From Poa pratensis (lineage: Eukaryota; Streptophyta; Magnoliopsida; Poales; Poaceae): a DNA stretch of 64,000 nucleotides. The notes beneath the pieces were generated by a model. The model had not been told where the DNA came from and searched no databases. It was given only the letters and a program-made list of their open reading frames with translations. The position numbers and the translations under genes are program-made. Where the stretch lies: contig CAMZMU010000041.1 of assembly GCA_947311845.1 (NCBI GenBank), positions 115,332,731-115,396,730 of the forward strand. Direction: 5' to 3'. Positions 46,201 through 57,461 of the stretch are shown here, in pieces. Each line of letters opens with the position of its first letter. Position 1 is the stretch's first letter.

Positions 46201-46615
46201 AGCGTGTACTACCTGTCATTTCGTAACGGCAAGGAGATGTTCCCGATGAAAGGAAGTCTGCGTGTTAAGTGGCTCCTGATTCAAAAGACCTTCTTGGTTT
46301 CCTTGGCCACTTTTACGGCTTACTACCATGCCACCACTCACATGGAGTCGCCGTCTTACTATGGGAAATCGCCGGCTTACTACGGGAAGTTGACGGCTTA
46401 CTAGAAGCCCACCACGCTGTTCTCTCTGTTTTCTCTTCCTCATCCACGCTGTGGCCTTTTTGCTGTGTGATATAGAATAGTGCTCCCTCCGTCCACAAAA
46501 GGATGTAAAACTGAAAGAAGCCCATGTCTGTCGAGCAGGCCAATGTCCGTTTTCCCGTGTACTACCTGCCGTTTCGAAACGGCGGGGAGATATTCCTAAT
46601 GAAAGGAAATCAAGG
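46180..46615. repeat. Diverged direct duplication (~346 bp apart)
   Basis: GGCCAATGTCTGTTTTAGCG at about 46187 and GGCCAATGTCCGTTTTCCCG at about 46538. Each is followed by TGTACTACCTG(T/C)C and a TTTCG.AACGGC..GGAGAT..TCC.GATGAAAGGAA block. Confidence 0.75.
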
Positions 46616-46939
46616 CTAGGAGTGGAAAGCAATGATTCAGATATCTTTGAGCAATCAGTCTCCCAAGAGAGCGCATGTTTGAGGAAAAGCACGTCAAGAA
46701 ACTGTCTTGACAACGAGATCCGAAAGATGAGCTAGATAGATACGATTGTTTAGGATATAATTTACAAGTGGAGCTAATAATATTTTCCCTCATCTACAGT
46801 TAGGAGCTGTTGTGTAGCCAGCAGCCATATGAACAAAATGTGGTGTGTTGCTAGGTTACATGGTAACGCCATACGCCGGGTGACGGATCAATTGAACTCT
46901 GTCATAGTGGATCCATGACCTGTGTCGGTCAATGGATGA

Positions 46940-49353
46940 CGATCTTTCTTTTCAACCGGCCAGTCGTTGGAGATCGCGCGAAGGGTGATCAGGGCTTCCG
47001 TCAACATATTTGTTGTCTGGTATCCCTCCATGAGTTGATCAAAAGGTGAGAGGGATGACACATCATTGTTTTGTCCTGCATGTGATGTAGTTTGATTAGT
47101 TCACAAAGAAAATCGGTCGAATATGGTAAATATGACAGGTGAATGCAAATAAATAGTTACCAAAGCATTTGTGGGTGGTGACGAAGATCATATGCTCTAT
47201 GCTATGGATTTCATCCTGTAAACTGTTCAGGTTAGCAGCACCGTTCTCTGCGGATGAATTTGCATTCTGTTTCACAGGACTTTTTAGGGCCTCTTGATAT
47301 TGGATATCTGTCTTCAAGGCACCGTTTGCAGCTCGAAGATTTTCGTGGTCCTTCTTTATTTCGATTAGTTTGTTGAAATGTCTATCTTCTAGGTTCTTGA
47401 TTATTCTACCGCGTGGTCATTAGTGATAGATACCTTTTCTTTGTCTGTCAGTTTAGCGATGACGGTCTCGTCATGTTTAAGTTGTTCTTTGTATGCGTCG
47501 AGGTTGTCTTCGAGCTGGCTGATGCATTTGTCCCTGTCGGCCACTGCCTTATTTGTCTCTAGGTGATTCTTCTGTGACGTTCTCAGCAGGCTTTGTTTAT
47601 GAAAAAAATTACAGCGACACAGATGAGATGTTGCTCACATATGGTAGTTTGACCAAATTGAGTTAATTTGTTGTGAACCCGATAACGTACTTCCAGTTCT
47701 TTGAGCTTTACCGGTTGTTCTTTGCTATGTTGAACCTTGGCTTCCAGTTTCAGTCTGAAGTTCTTGTGTTCGGCGAGAGTCTTTCGTGCTTCTTCTGTTG
47801 CTTTTTTCATTATAGTCAATTCTTCCTGCGATGTATATAAGATGATCGTTAGATCAAAAAGAAGAGGTCCGTACTCTATTGAAAGAGCCATGATACGAGA
47901 CAGTCAGATGACCACGGCTGGCATAGAAGGTGGTTTTATGGTTACCTTGTGTAGGCGATATAGCTGTTCCAGCTCAGCGGATCGTCGTTCTGTCTGTTTG
48001 TTTTCCTTGGCTATGTAGGAACGCAGTTCTTTTTGCAGGGCTGCCCCTGCGGGTGACTGGGATAGTGAATCGGAGGTACATATTTTCGTGCTGCCGATGT
48101 CGTCAATAGGAAGGCTTGCATCGATGATATCTGGGGCGTTCATTGCAGTTGTATTCAGCTCAGGGGTTTTCCATGTCGAAGAGTTCGTCGGTGCTGTTGG
48201 TGGGGTCTCGTGATGTATGATGTCATTGTTGTAATGTATCTCATATACACCGTCGTAATCCTCAGTGATATCATCATGATCGGCACAGAACGGTCTGCAC
48301 AAGAGGAGGGTAGATGTTGTGGAGGTAATATAGCACGCTGTTACAAAAGATAGAAATTAAGAGCTACTTCAAGAACTATAACCCTTTGTCGTGGGAATCA
48401 GTTGAAGCCCTGCAATGTCCACATCCGAATTGAACGTGTCTTTCATTGTCGGCTCTTCCCATGTATCTTTGTTACCATTTGAAGAGCTGAAGTCGGCGGT
48501 ACCTTGATTATCCTTGTCGATTGTTTGCTGTCGTTCTTCAGGTCGCGTCTTCTGACGCTTCAGAGTTTGGGAGCTCGATGTTTCGGTAAGGACATCCCCT
48601 GGTCTCTTTCCTCCAAGAGGTTATCCGTGTTGACGATATCCTGACGGAAATCCTTCTTGTCCGTTCGCCGGCTCTGGTTCCTCCTTGTCTGACGCGACGG
48701 TGTCGTCACTGGAGTCCCAGAAATCCTGTTTACAGTAGCAGTTTCGACGATTAGAAAATTTGCAGTTCTACGACGCTGCAGGCCAAATGTAATTATATTG
48801 GTTATTTACCTCTGATGGCGGATTATTCATCGAGAAGGTTTTGATTCTTTCAAATTTGCTCTCGTCGAGCCTACCGTCGATTCGCTATGAGATTAAGGAG
48901 CTGATCATCCGAGTTCATCTTTGAAAACTGGGCCTTGAGCTCGGGAGACTAGCTTATGTATGTGTTCATAGGCTTTGATCATCCGAGTTCATCTTTGAAA
49001 CCTCTGTCATAGGCGACCAAGTTCTCTGTCTCGAGGCCTTCCTGCCTTAATGTATTAATCTTATCCGTCAACGATATTGCAATCGGCTTGTCGGCTTTAT
49101 TACCCCTTACTGCCTGATCGGTGCTCGGCTCGTATTTACTCTCGTTGTAAGGGGGAAGGCCGGATTCCTTGATCTTGGATTTGCTTGAGCAGTAAGAAAA
49201 CGTGCACTGCTAGTTAATTACCTTGCTGATGAATTTACCCCGAGGATAGGCCGTCGCTCCGCGTCGAACGGTGAAGCTGACGCTGCCGCATTCGAGTAGT
49301 GGCCCCTTCTCACACTCGGTCTGAAGCTTAAGGCTGAAAATCCCTTTCCATAG
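46940..49353 (-). pseudogene. PF04195-type gene, copy 2: downstream exons
   Basis: Minus-strand exons following the part at 57.5-57.8 kb. The interrupted exon resumes at 49353 and runs to a donor (AGCAAG|GTAATT) near 49225. Next is an exon near 48890-48812 ending NNPPSE|GTAAAT. Another, 48727-48390, begins DFWDSSDDTVASDKEEPE and has a basic TLKRQKTRPEERQQ segment. 48299-47950 is low-complexity with KENKQTERRSAELEQLY. 47829-47690 is a coiled coil (TIMKKATEEARKTLAEHKN), with a further coiled-coil exon at 47317-47160. The Transposase_28 N-terminus, acidic DSSDD middle and coiled-coil tail match the gene at 13.5-16.0 kb in layout. A frameshift/stop follows the DFWDSSDD exon. Cellular function unknown. 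Confidence 0.55.
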
Positions 49354-49867
49354 TGTCGTGGGTTTGTCACGTCAGGTGTCATAGATGACTTCGTAGGTGT
49401 GGGATTATGCGAGTCAAGCATCTCCGAGCTTGGGATCGCAGGAACAAAGATCAACACAGATTTACCCAGGTTCGGCCCCCTCAATGTGAGGTAAAAGACC
49501 TACTTCCTGCCTACCCTAGATTGGTATTGATATGATAATCGAGGTGTTACAATGGAGGCGATCCGATCTGGTACTCGCCGTATGAGCTAGGGTTTAGGGC
49601 TTGATAGCTTGACCCGCTCTAAGTCCTGCGAGTCCTCTTTATATACACAGAGGCTCGCTAGGTTACAAAAGGAAACTTCCCCATAAGGAATACATCCACA
49701 GAGGCCTACTCGGAGACTACTTGGTCTTCACGTCCTCCGGGATATGTCTTCTAGATCTTTCCCCTTATGGCGGTTCAATATTGGGCTTTCCCAAGTGGGC
49801 CTTCGTCCGTGCGAGTAAGTTAAGTCGCACTGGGCCGCGGGTTAATCCAGAAAGTATTCCCCCGACA
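49354..49867 (-). repeat. 3' LTR of the minus-strand gypsy element (514 bp)
   Basis: On the minus strand it starts TGTCGGGGGAATAC and ends AACCCACGACA. A TATATA box lies at about 49640-49646. It joins the CATAG duplication at 49349-49353. Confidence 0.97.
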
Positions 49868-49882
49868 TTAGCCCCCAAGCGT
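49868..49882 (-). promoter_or_regulatory. Polypurine tract
   Basis: The minus strand reads CGCTTGGGGGCTAA immediately before the 3' LTR. Confidence 0.75.
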
Positions 49883-50813
49883 GGCCTGAACTTCATAGTA
49901 TTTCTTGATCTTGAATGCTTAGGCCGCGCTTTTCCTTGTTTCGCGACTTATAATTGTGCAAGTTTGGCCTTGACTCGCACCTGGAAGATCATCTGACTTC
50001 GTGAGCTTCTTTAGAGTATCCTGATAGCTTCAGAACTTGATGACGATCTATCTTCAAATTTTTGATGATAATATGATATAGCCCCCAAGGATTGAGAGGA
50101 TGTTATGTGGTAATCATCTCAATTCTTCTCAGAGAACTCTGAAGGTCATCACCTGTAACTTGATATCATGAATAAAACAATTGTTAAGTTACAAGTAATT
50201 GTAATTGGTGTTGCCGTACTATAAGCAGTACATCGACCTCTAGTTAGGCCATCTGAATCCTTAAGTGGGCACTCGCGCGACTCAGTATTTCCTAGGAATA
50301 TGTGTGTTCAGGGTCGAGAGCGGCCATGATAGGCAATCAAGCTCGATTGACGCCACACCCCAGTACTTTGGCCACATAATGCGAGTAGCAATCCAACTTA
50401 AGGTAAATTTGATAATTGCCAATAAATCGGCTGTTTCAGGGTAACAAAGACCCCAAGAAACATAATGATATTGCCATGATAGGCTAAGCTATGATAAGCT
50501 TTGATTATGATGACACATAAGGTCGCGCCTAGGTGGCAACCGAGTGTTATACATAGGGTTGGATCGCGCGTAGGTGGCGATCCATGGTGTCGGTCGCGCC
50601 TAGGTGGCGACCAGAGATGATACAAAGTTTACGGCCGCGCCTAGGTGGCAGCCGGTTTCTGATACAAGGGTCGATCGCGCCTGGGTGGCGATCAGATGTT
50701 GCATAGGTCGCGCCTAGGTGGCGACCAAAGTTGAAGTTCTAGCCCTGAGTGGCTGTGATGATACTCAGCTATAAAGCTGGAAAGGATGATGCTTGGCTCT
50801 GATTAGCCTTTTC
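49883..50813. other. 3' non-coding region of the minus-strand gypsy element
   Basis: No gene. It contains a hairpin array (50521-50726) and otherwise plain sequence between the integrase stop and the polypurine tract. Confidence 0.7.
50521..50726. repeat. Array of six short hairpins with a conserved loop
   Basis: Six units of about 21 bp each have a 6-7 bp stem around the loop GCCTAGGTG (variants GCGTAGGTG, GCCTGGGTG). Positions: 50521-50541, 50561-50583, 50592-50612, 50633-50653, 50673-50693, 50706-50726. Stems: GGTCGC/GCGACC (twice perfect), GGATCGC/GCGATCC, GATCGC/GCGATC, GGTCGC/GCAACC and GGCCGC/GCAGCC (one weak pair each). Stem bases change on both sides together while the loop stays fixed. 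Confidence 0.85.
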
Positions 50814-52060
50814 TTATGTATAGTACGGTCGCAGGTGTGCGACGTTCCAAGGGCGAGGTGCCTCGAGACGATCCTCGAAATCATGGCGTTCGCTGCTTTC
50901 TTCCCTTACATCCAGCAGGTAGTACGACCCATTGTTTAGCTTCTTGCTGATGATGTAGGGTCCTTCCCATGGAGAGGACAGCTTATGCATTCCCTTGTGA
51001 TCTTGTTTAAGTCGCAGTACTAGGTCGCCTTCTTGAAAGGTGCGGGTTTTGATGCGTCTGGCATGATAGCGTCGCAAGTCTTGTTGATATACTGCTGACC
51101 TTGATGCTGCCAAGTCTCTAACCTCTTCTAATGTGTCCACCGAGTCTTGCCGAGCTATCTCATTATCTGTCTCGATGTAAGCCGCAACTCTTGGTGAATC
51201 ATGTATGATATCGCTGGGCATGACTGCTTCTGCTCCATAGACCATGAAATATGGTGTAAATCCTGTGGATCTGTTAGGGGTTGTTCTCAAGCTCCACAGT
51301 ACTGCTGGCAGTTCTTCCACCCAACATCCTGGAGATGCTTCGACCTTTTCAATAAGGCGCGGCTTAATTCCATGGAGAATTTCCTGGTTAGCTCGCTCAG
51401 CTTGTCCATTGCTCTGCGGGTGTGCTACTGACGTGAGGTCCAATCTTATCCCATTGTCTGCGCAAAATATCTGTGTAGCCCCTTCAGAGGTGTTGCTCCC
51501 ATTGTCTGTAATGATACTATGGGGGTAACCGAAGCGGAATATGACCTTCTTCAAGAACTTGACTGCTGTTTCAGCCTCGCAATCTCCCACAGGTTCTGCT
51601 TCTATCCACTTTGTGAATTTGTCCACCATGACTAAGAGGTGAGTTTTTCCGTTTGAAGACCGTCTGAAAGGCCCTACCATGTCAAAACCCCATACGGCAA
51701 AAGGCCATGTGATGGGTATTGTGCGAAGTGCTTGGGCTGGCATATGATCTTGCCTAGCGTATCTTTGACATCCATCGCACACTCTGACAATTTGCTCTGC
51801 GTCTGCTAATGCTGTTAACCAGAAGAATCCATGTCGGAACGCCTTTGCCACCAAAGATCTTGACGAAGCATGATGGCCACAATCGCCTGAATGAATTTCG
51901 TGCAAGATTTTTCGTCCCTCTTCTGGTGAGACACATCTTTGAATGCTCCTGATACGCTGCGCTTGTATAATTCATTGTTGATGATTGTATAGGCCTTTGA
52001 TCGTCGTATGATTTTGCGCGCCTCAATTTCATCGTCCGGCAGCACTCCGCGACTTAAATA
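50814..52060 (-). pseudogene. Integrase of the minus-strand gypsy element
   Basis: The zinc-finger part has HEIHSGDCGHH then CDGC about 30 residues later (HHCC). The core has the catalytic series WGFDMVGPF (Asp), SIITDNGSN (Asp) and SNGQAERANQEI (Glu). The C-terminal part has EGDLVLRLKQ, then LSSPWEGPY, and ends VAHLRPYYT at 50814. The core is in one clean frame of more than 350 codons. A one-base loss near 51920 separates it from the upstream linker. The enzyme inserts the DNA copy into the genome. Confidence 0.92.
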
Positions 52061-52904
52061 TGCCATGTATGGCTCTGTCCATCCTGGCTGTTCATGCAGG
52101 GCTGCGACTAAAGTTGAATCATCCTCTGGCTCTGCAATGTCAATCTGCTGGAGGTTTGACTGATGGATTGTGCAGTTCATCCAGGAAAACATTGGGTGGG
52201 ACTGACTGTCTATTGGATCCAAGCCGAGACAGGGCATCCGCAGCTTCATTTTGTCTCCGATCAATATGTTCAACTTGGTATCCAGTGAAATGTCCAGCAA
52301 TTCTGTCCACCTCTCTCCTATATGCAGCCATGTTCGCATCCTTGCTGTCCCACGTTCCGGAGACCTGCTGTGCCACCAAGTCTGAATCGCCAAAACAGCG
52401 TATGCGACTGATGTTCATCTCCTTTGCTATACGTAGACCATGAAGCAGTGCCTCGTACTCCGCCACGTTATTTGTGCAGTTGAAGTGTATCTGTAACACA
52501 TACCGCAGCTTGTCTCCCTTGGGAGATGTCAGAACAACTCCAGCCCCCGAGCCTTGCAACTGTCTTGACCCATCAAAATGCATGGTCCAGTATTTGGTTT
52601 CTGCCATGCTAGGAGCAACTTGGATTTCTGTCCAATCGTTAATAAAATCTGCAAGGGCTTGCGACTTAATTGATGTGCGCGGCTCGTAACTGATGTGATG
52701 TGGTCCCAACTCGATCGCCCACTTAGCGACTCTTCCAGTAGCTTCTCGATTACGAATGATATCTGCCAATGGTGCTGAACTCACCACAGTTATTGGATGC
52801 TCTTGGAAGTAGTGCTTCAGCTTGCGACTCGCCATGAACACTCCAAACACCAACTTCTGCCACTGTGGGTAACGCTGTTTGGAAGCTGTGAGGACTTCGC
52901 TCAC
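52061..52904 (-). pseudogene. RNase H domain of the minus-strand gypsy element
   Basis: An open frame of about 250 codons with TMHFDGSRQLQG (Asp), AEYEALLHGLR (Glu), RCFGDSDLVAQQ (Asp) and RRQNEAADALSRLG, the usual plant gypsy RNase H series. A frameshift near 52148 (SVKPPAD) joins it to the integrase linker in another frame; another near 52925 separates it from the RT thumb. Confidence 0.9.
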
Positions 52905-53830
52905 GTAGTATACTGGTCTCTGGACAGGGTATTCCTTTCCGTTTCTTGTCTCTCCACAACCATGACAGCACTCACAGCGCGGGAATTTGCCGCTATGTAT
53001 AGTAGCATTGGCTCTTTATCTTTTGGAGCCGCCAGAACTGGAGCATTCGTCAATTGATGTTTCAAGGCTGTCAGAGCTTCGTCGGCCTCTGCGTCCCAAA
53101 CGAAGGTGTCTGATTTTTTCAACAGTCTGTACAAAGGTAGTGCTTTTCTCCCAATCTTGATATAAAGCGACTCAAAGCTGCTACGCAACCAGTAAGCCGC
53201 TGTACATCTTTTATCTTTTCTGGCTTTTGGAGATCCATCACGGCCTTTATCTTGTCAGGATTGGCCTCAATGCCTCTTTCTGATACTATGAATCCCAATA
53301 GCTTTCCTGCTGGTACTCCGAAAACGCACTTTGTGGGGTTGAGCTTCATGTTGTATTTTCTGAGATTTGTGAATGTCTCTGCCAGATCACCAATAAGATC
53401 CTGGCTAACTTGCGATTTAATCACAATATCATCCACGTAGGCATGAACGTTGCGACCTATTTGCTCATGTAGGCAATTCTGAATGCATCTTTGGTAAGTC
53501 GCACCTGCGTTCTTCAACCCAAAGGGCATGCTGACGTAACAAAAAGCTCCGAAGGGTGTGATGAAGGACGTCTTTTCTTGGTCCCCTCTTCATCTTGATT
53601 TGATGGTAGCCTGAATAGGCGTCCAAAAAGCATAACAGCTCGCACCCAGCAGTTGAATCAATTACTTGGTCGATTCTTGGCAAAGCAAATGGATCCTTTG
53701 GACAAGCTTTGTTAAGACTGGTGTAATCAACGCACATTCGCCACGTACCGTTCTTTTTCATAACCAATACTGGATTTGCCACCCATTCCGGATGGTATAC
53801 CTCTGTGATGAATCCTGCAGCCAGCAAGCG
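52905..53830 (-). pseudogene. Reverse transcriptase domain of the minus-strand gypsy element
   Basis: The N-terminal RT segment is WVANPVLVMKKNGTWRMCVD, then NKACPKDPFALPRID, in the frame shared with gag and protease. An extra G in a G-run (about 53582-53585) shifts the frame before MPFGLKNAGATY and the catalytic AYVDDIVIK (about 53437-53411). A missing G near 53145 shifts it again before the thumb (EADEALTALKHQL, LLYIAANSRAVSAV). Each break is one base. Confidence 0.92.
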
Positions 53831-56800
53831 AGCTATTTCCTCTCCTATTGCCTTTCTCCTGTCATCATGAAAACGCCGTAGTGGCTGCTTCACTGGTTTA
53901 GCCGCAGGGTTCACTTTGAGGCTATGTTCTGCTAATTCTCTTGGTACCCCTGGCATATCTGACGGCTTCCATGCGAAGATGTCTTTATTTTCCTGGAGAA
54001 AAGCGACGAGGGCCTTCTCCTGCTCTTCTTCCATGTGTGCTCCAATGCTAGTTTGCTTGGATGAGTCGCCAGGAACAAGATTTATCTGCTTAGTGTCCTG
54101 GGCCGCTTTGAATTTCATTGGTGGCTCGGCAGATGGCGTGGTAACCACACTCATATCGTTTGGGTCCACCTGCGACTTATAACCTTTTAGTTCTTCCGCG
54201 GCACAGGCGGATTCTGCGAAAGCCGCATCTCCTTTCTCACATTCTATTGCTTTTTCTCTATCTCCGTACACTGTGATGACCCCTTTTGGTCCTGGTATCT
54301 TCAACTGTAGGTACACGTAGCATGGCCTGGCCATAAACTTAGCAAAGGCCGTTCTTCCAAACAAGGCGTGATATGGGCTTTGGAATTTTACCACTTCGAA
54401 GCTTAGGAATTCACTTCTAAAGTTCTCTTCTGTTCCAAAAGTTACCCCTAGGGTTATTTTCCCCACTGGCCGTGCGGACCTTCCTGGGACAATGCCGTGA
54501 AATACTGTTGACGTGGGCTGCAGGCTGGAATCCTTGAGTCCTAGACGCTGGAAAGTATCGTAGTACAAGATATTAATGCTGCTTCCTCCATCCATAAGCA
54601 CTTTGGTCAGCTTGTATCCTGCAACGTATGGTGCCACAACCAGTGCCAACTTGCCAGGTTCCCGTACCTGTGGCGGGTGGTCGTCGCGACTCCAGGTTAC
54701 CGCGTATTCTGACCACCTTAACCAAGCGGGTGTTGTTGGTATCACGGCGTTCACCTGCTGACTTCTCCGGCTCAATTTCTCTTCTCTTTTGGAGGTATCG
54801 ATAACTATTGTGTGATACTGCCCCGTCTGCCTGGGGTTACTCGCGCCGTGCTGCCCAATGTTTGTGTTATGAGCCGCACTAGGGTTTCCTTCATGGGAAT
54901 TCCCCCCGTTGTGTTGGCTCTCTTCTTTCCACTTTTTGTAATAATGGCATTGCGCCTTGGTATGGTCCGCTGGCCGTCCATCACCTGTCGCATGAAGGTC
55001 GCATGGCCGGTTGAAAACTTCTTGCATATTGATTGGACGGGAGCCGTATCCTCGACCCCTTCCACGCTGGCCTCTGAATCCTCCACGCGTATTGGCGACG
55101 AGCCCTGAGTGACCATCTTCGCTTTTGCGTTTGTTTTGACTCGTGTTGTTGTGGCTCGTTTGCTGCTGCTGGGGCTTGTTGGAGTTTTTCTTTCCTTTTG
55201 CAGCAACCTCCTCTTCTTCTCCGTCTGACGCGTCTCTGGTTTTGTCTGAGCTGGCATATTTGTTAGCCGCAGCCATCACCTCGCTGAGGCTCTTGACTTT
55301 ATCCTTCATGCGACCCAGCTTATGAATCAGCGGCTCAAACTTGCAGTTTTTCTCCATCACCAGGACGGCTGAGCTTGGTGGTATATTATCTGAGGAGTGT
55401 ATTATTTCTGCCACCCTTTTCATCCAATGGCGACTTGACTCGCCTTCCTTCTGGACACAACGCTCTAAATCTTCTATATTGCAGAGTCGCTTGCAAGTTC
55501 CTTGGAAGTTCTTAATGAAGGCATCCTTCAGTTCCTCCCAAGTATTTATAGAGTTGGGAGGCAAATTTTGCAGCCATATGTGCGCTGCTCCTTCTAGCAT
55601 CATGTTTAGGTAGCGTGCGCAGATCTCTTCAGATGCGTTTAGGATGCTCATGCCCATCTCGTAATTGTTGAGCCAAGTGGTTGGATCCATGCTGGCGTTA
55701 TAGTTTGCCACCTTGCGTGGCCCTTTGAAATCTTCAGGAAAAGGTTCCGATCTGATCCTCTCAGTGAAACACGCCGGTCCCTTGAGTCGCGAGGACAGGG
55801 CTGTGGGCGCGCCTGCGGGGTTATCTGCGGGCCGCTTTTGCATCAATGGTGCATTCGCCTGCGCTTCTGCGACTTGCTCCTGCTGCCTCTGTGCGACTCC
55901 TGACACGTCCTCTGGTGGCCTGCTCTGGACGCTTCTTTCTGCTGTAATCCTGTGATTGGCTGGTACGAGGGGCAGCTGTGCTTCGGCTTCCGCCCTATTG
56001 GCTTGTTGCAGGACTGCCGTACTTAGCATCTGAATCGCGCGCCGCGCCTCAGCATTGACCGGGTCATCGCCTGTTGGTACCATCTGAGTCAAGATATTAG
56101 CCGCAGCATACATATTATCGACAGGGTTCTGGTAATGGCCCTGTGGGGTGTGAAACCTCCTTGGTTGTTGCTGGGTCTCTTGATTTGTTGGTACCCTTCC
56201 TTCCGCAGTCGTCTGGATTCCCGTCCCGCGGCTGGAGTGAGCGGGATTTCCACTGTTGGTTGAGTCGCGCGCAGCTGTGTTTGCGGGTCAACCTGTTGTT
56301 GAGTCGCAGCCAGCGCGGCTACTCTCTGCCGCTCCTGTTGGATTCCTTGGTTTATCTGATCGAGCCTGCGGCGCTCTTCTTCCATCCTTCGAACCTCATA
56401 CAGGAGCTCGGCCCTGGCGGCCTCAATTTCTGTTGCACGGAGGGCGGCGTTCGTGGCTGACACAGGGACAAGAAGTGGGTTGCTTGGGGGTGCCGATGCC
56501 TCGGTTTCTCCAGCAGTTCCTGATGCACCTGCTCCTCCGGCCATGTAAACCGCGACTTGTGCCATCTCTTGATCTGGTGATGATGTGATTTCTGGTGGGT
56601 AACCCCAGCAACTTTCTTCAAAGGCAGGTATGATGGACCCAAACTCTTGCGAGTCCATGCTTTCCACGGATTCTTCCCCGTCATCGGCGACTTCTTCTAC
56701 TGAATCGCCTTCCTGGACCGATCTAACGGACCTGCCACCGATGAAGCCGACGAAGACGTTGATGGATCCGAACGGGATGACGTGGCCGGTCTCCAAATAA

Positions 56801-56892
56801 TCTGCTTCCGGCCCCCAGCTTGAATCGTCGATGAGGGGTGTGCCATTGACCGTGATGATACGGCCAACAACAAGATCTTCAGCTCCCTTCAT
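53831..56892 (-). pseudogene. gag and protease of the minus-strand gypsy element
   Basis: The first ATG after the primer-binding site is at 56892 (MKGAEDLVVGRIITV). A coiled-coil-like segment (ELLYEVRRMEEERRRLDQ) precedes a one-base shift near 56140. The next frame runs for 882 codons. Its capsid core is TWLNNYEMGMSIL, NTWEELKDAFIKNFQGTC, SRHWMKRVAEII. A basic Gly/Arg stretch follows (GGFRGQRGRGRGYG), then a CxxH-like pair (CDLHATGDGRPADH, C). The protease motif is LMDGGSSINILYY, with YHALFGRTAFAKF beyond. It then runs on into RT. The open frame also extends back through the LTR end, which has no start role. Confidence 0.9.
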
Positions 56893-56929
56893 GGATCCTG
56901 CGCGGAACGTGACGCTCTTGACCGCAGGC

Positions 56930-56947
56930 CCCACGGTGGGCGCCAAC
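56930..56947 (-). promoter_or_regulatory. Primer-binding site of the minus-strand gypsy element
   Basis: The minus strand reads GTTGGCGCCCACCGTGGGG directly after the 5' LTR end ACGACA. A near-identical site follows the LTR at 63285, so the two elements are related. Confidence 0.8.
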
Positions 56948-57461
56948 TGTCGTGGGTTTGTCACGTCAGGTGTCATAGATGACTTCGTAGGTGTGGGATT
57001 ATGCGAGTCAAGCATCTCCGAGCTTGGGATCGCAGGAACAAAGATCAACACAGATTTACCCAGGTTCGGCCCCCTCAATGTGAGGTAAAAGACCTACTTC
57101 CTGCCTACCCTAGATTGGTATTGATATGATAATCGAGGTGTTACAATGGAGGCGATCCGATCTGGTACTCGCCGTATGAGCTAGGGTTTGGGCTTGATAG
57201 CTTGACCCGCTCTAAGTCCTGCGAGTCCTCTTTATATACACAGAGGCTCGCTAGGTTACAAAAGGAAACTTCCCCATAAGGAATACATCCACAGAGGCCT
57301 ACTCGGAGACTACTTGGTCTTCACGTCCTCCGGGATATGTCTTCTAGATCTTTCCCTTATGGCGGTTCAATATTGGGCTTGCTCCCAAGTGGGCCTTCGT
57401 CCGTGCGAGTAAGTTAAGTCGCACTGGGCCACGGGTTAACCCAGAAAGTATTCCCCCGACA
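56948..57461 (-). repeat. 5' LTR of the minus-strand gypsy element (514 bp)
   Basis: Same ends as the LTR at 49354-49867, with a TATATA box at about 57233-57239. Adjacent to the CATAG duplication at 57462-57466. Confidence 0.97.

Larger units (their letters stand above)
49354..57461 (-). mobile_element. Full-length Ty3/gypsy retrotransposon, 8.1 kb, young insertion
   Basis: Two 514-bp LTRs (49354-49867 and 56948-57461) and the 5-bp duplication CATAG (49349-49353, 57462-57466). On the minus strand: 5' LTR, primer-binding site at 56947-56930, gag from 56892, protease, RT, RNase H, integrase ending 50814, a non-coding region with a hairpin array, polypurine tract, 3' LTR. The LTRs differ by two substitutions (G/A, T/C) and three small gaps, so insertion is recent. 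Yet pol has about five one-base frameshifts. No chromodomain. It lies within an exon of the PF04195 gene. Confidence 0.96.

Noticed and set aside
50521..50726. CRISPR-like array
   Set aside because: Repeats are palindromic and regularly spaced, but spacers are short (8-20 bp), the genome is a plant and no cas genes exist. Kept as a hairpin array instead.
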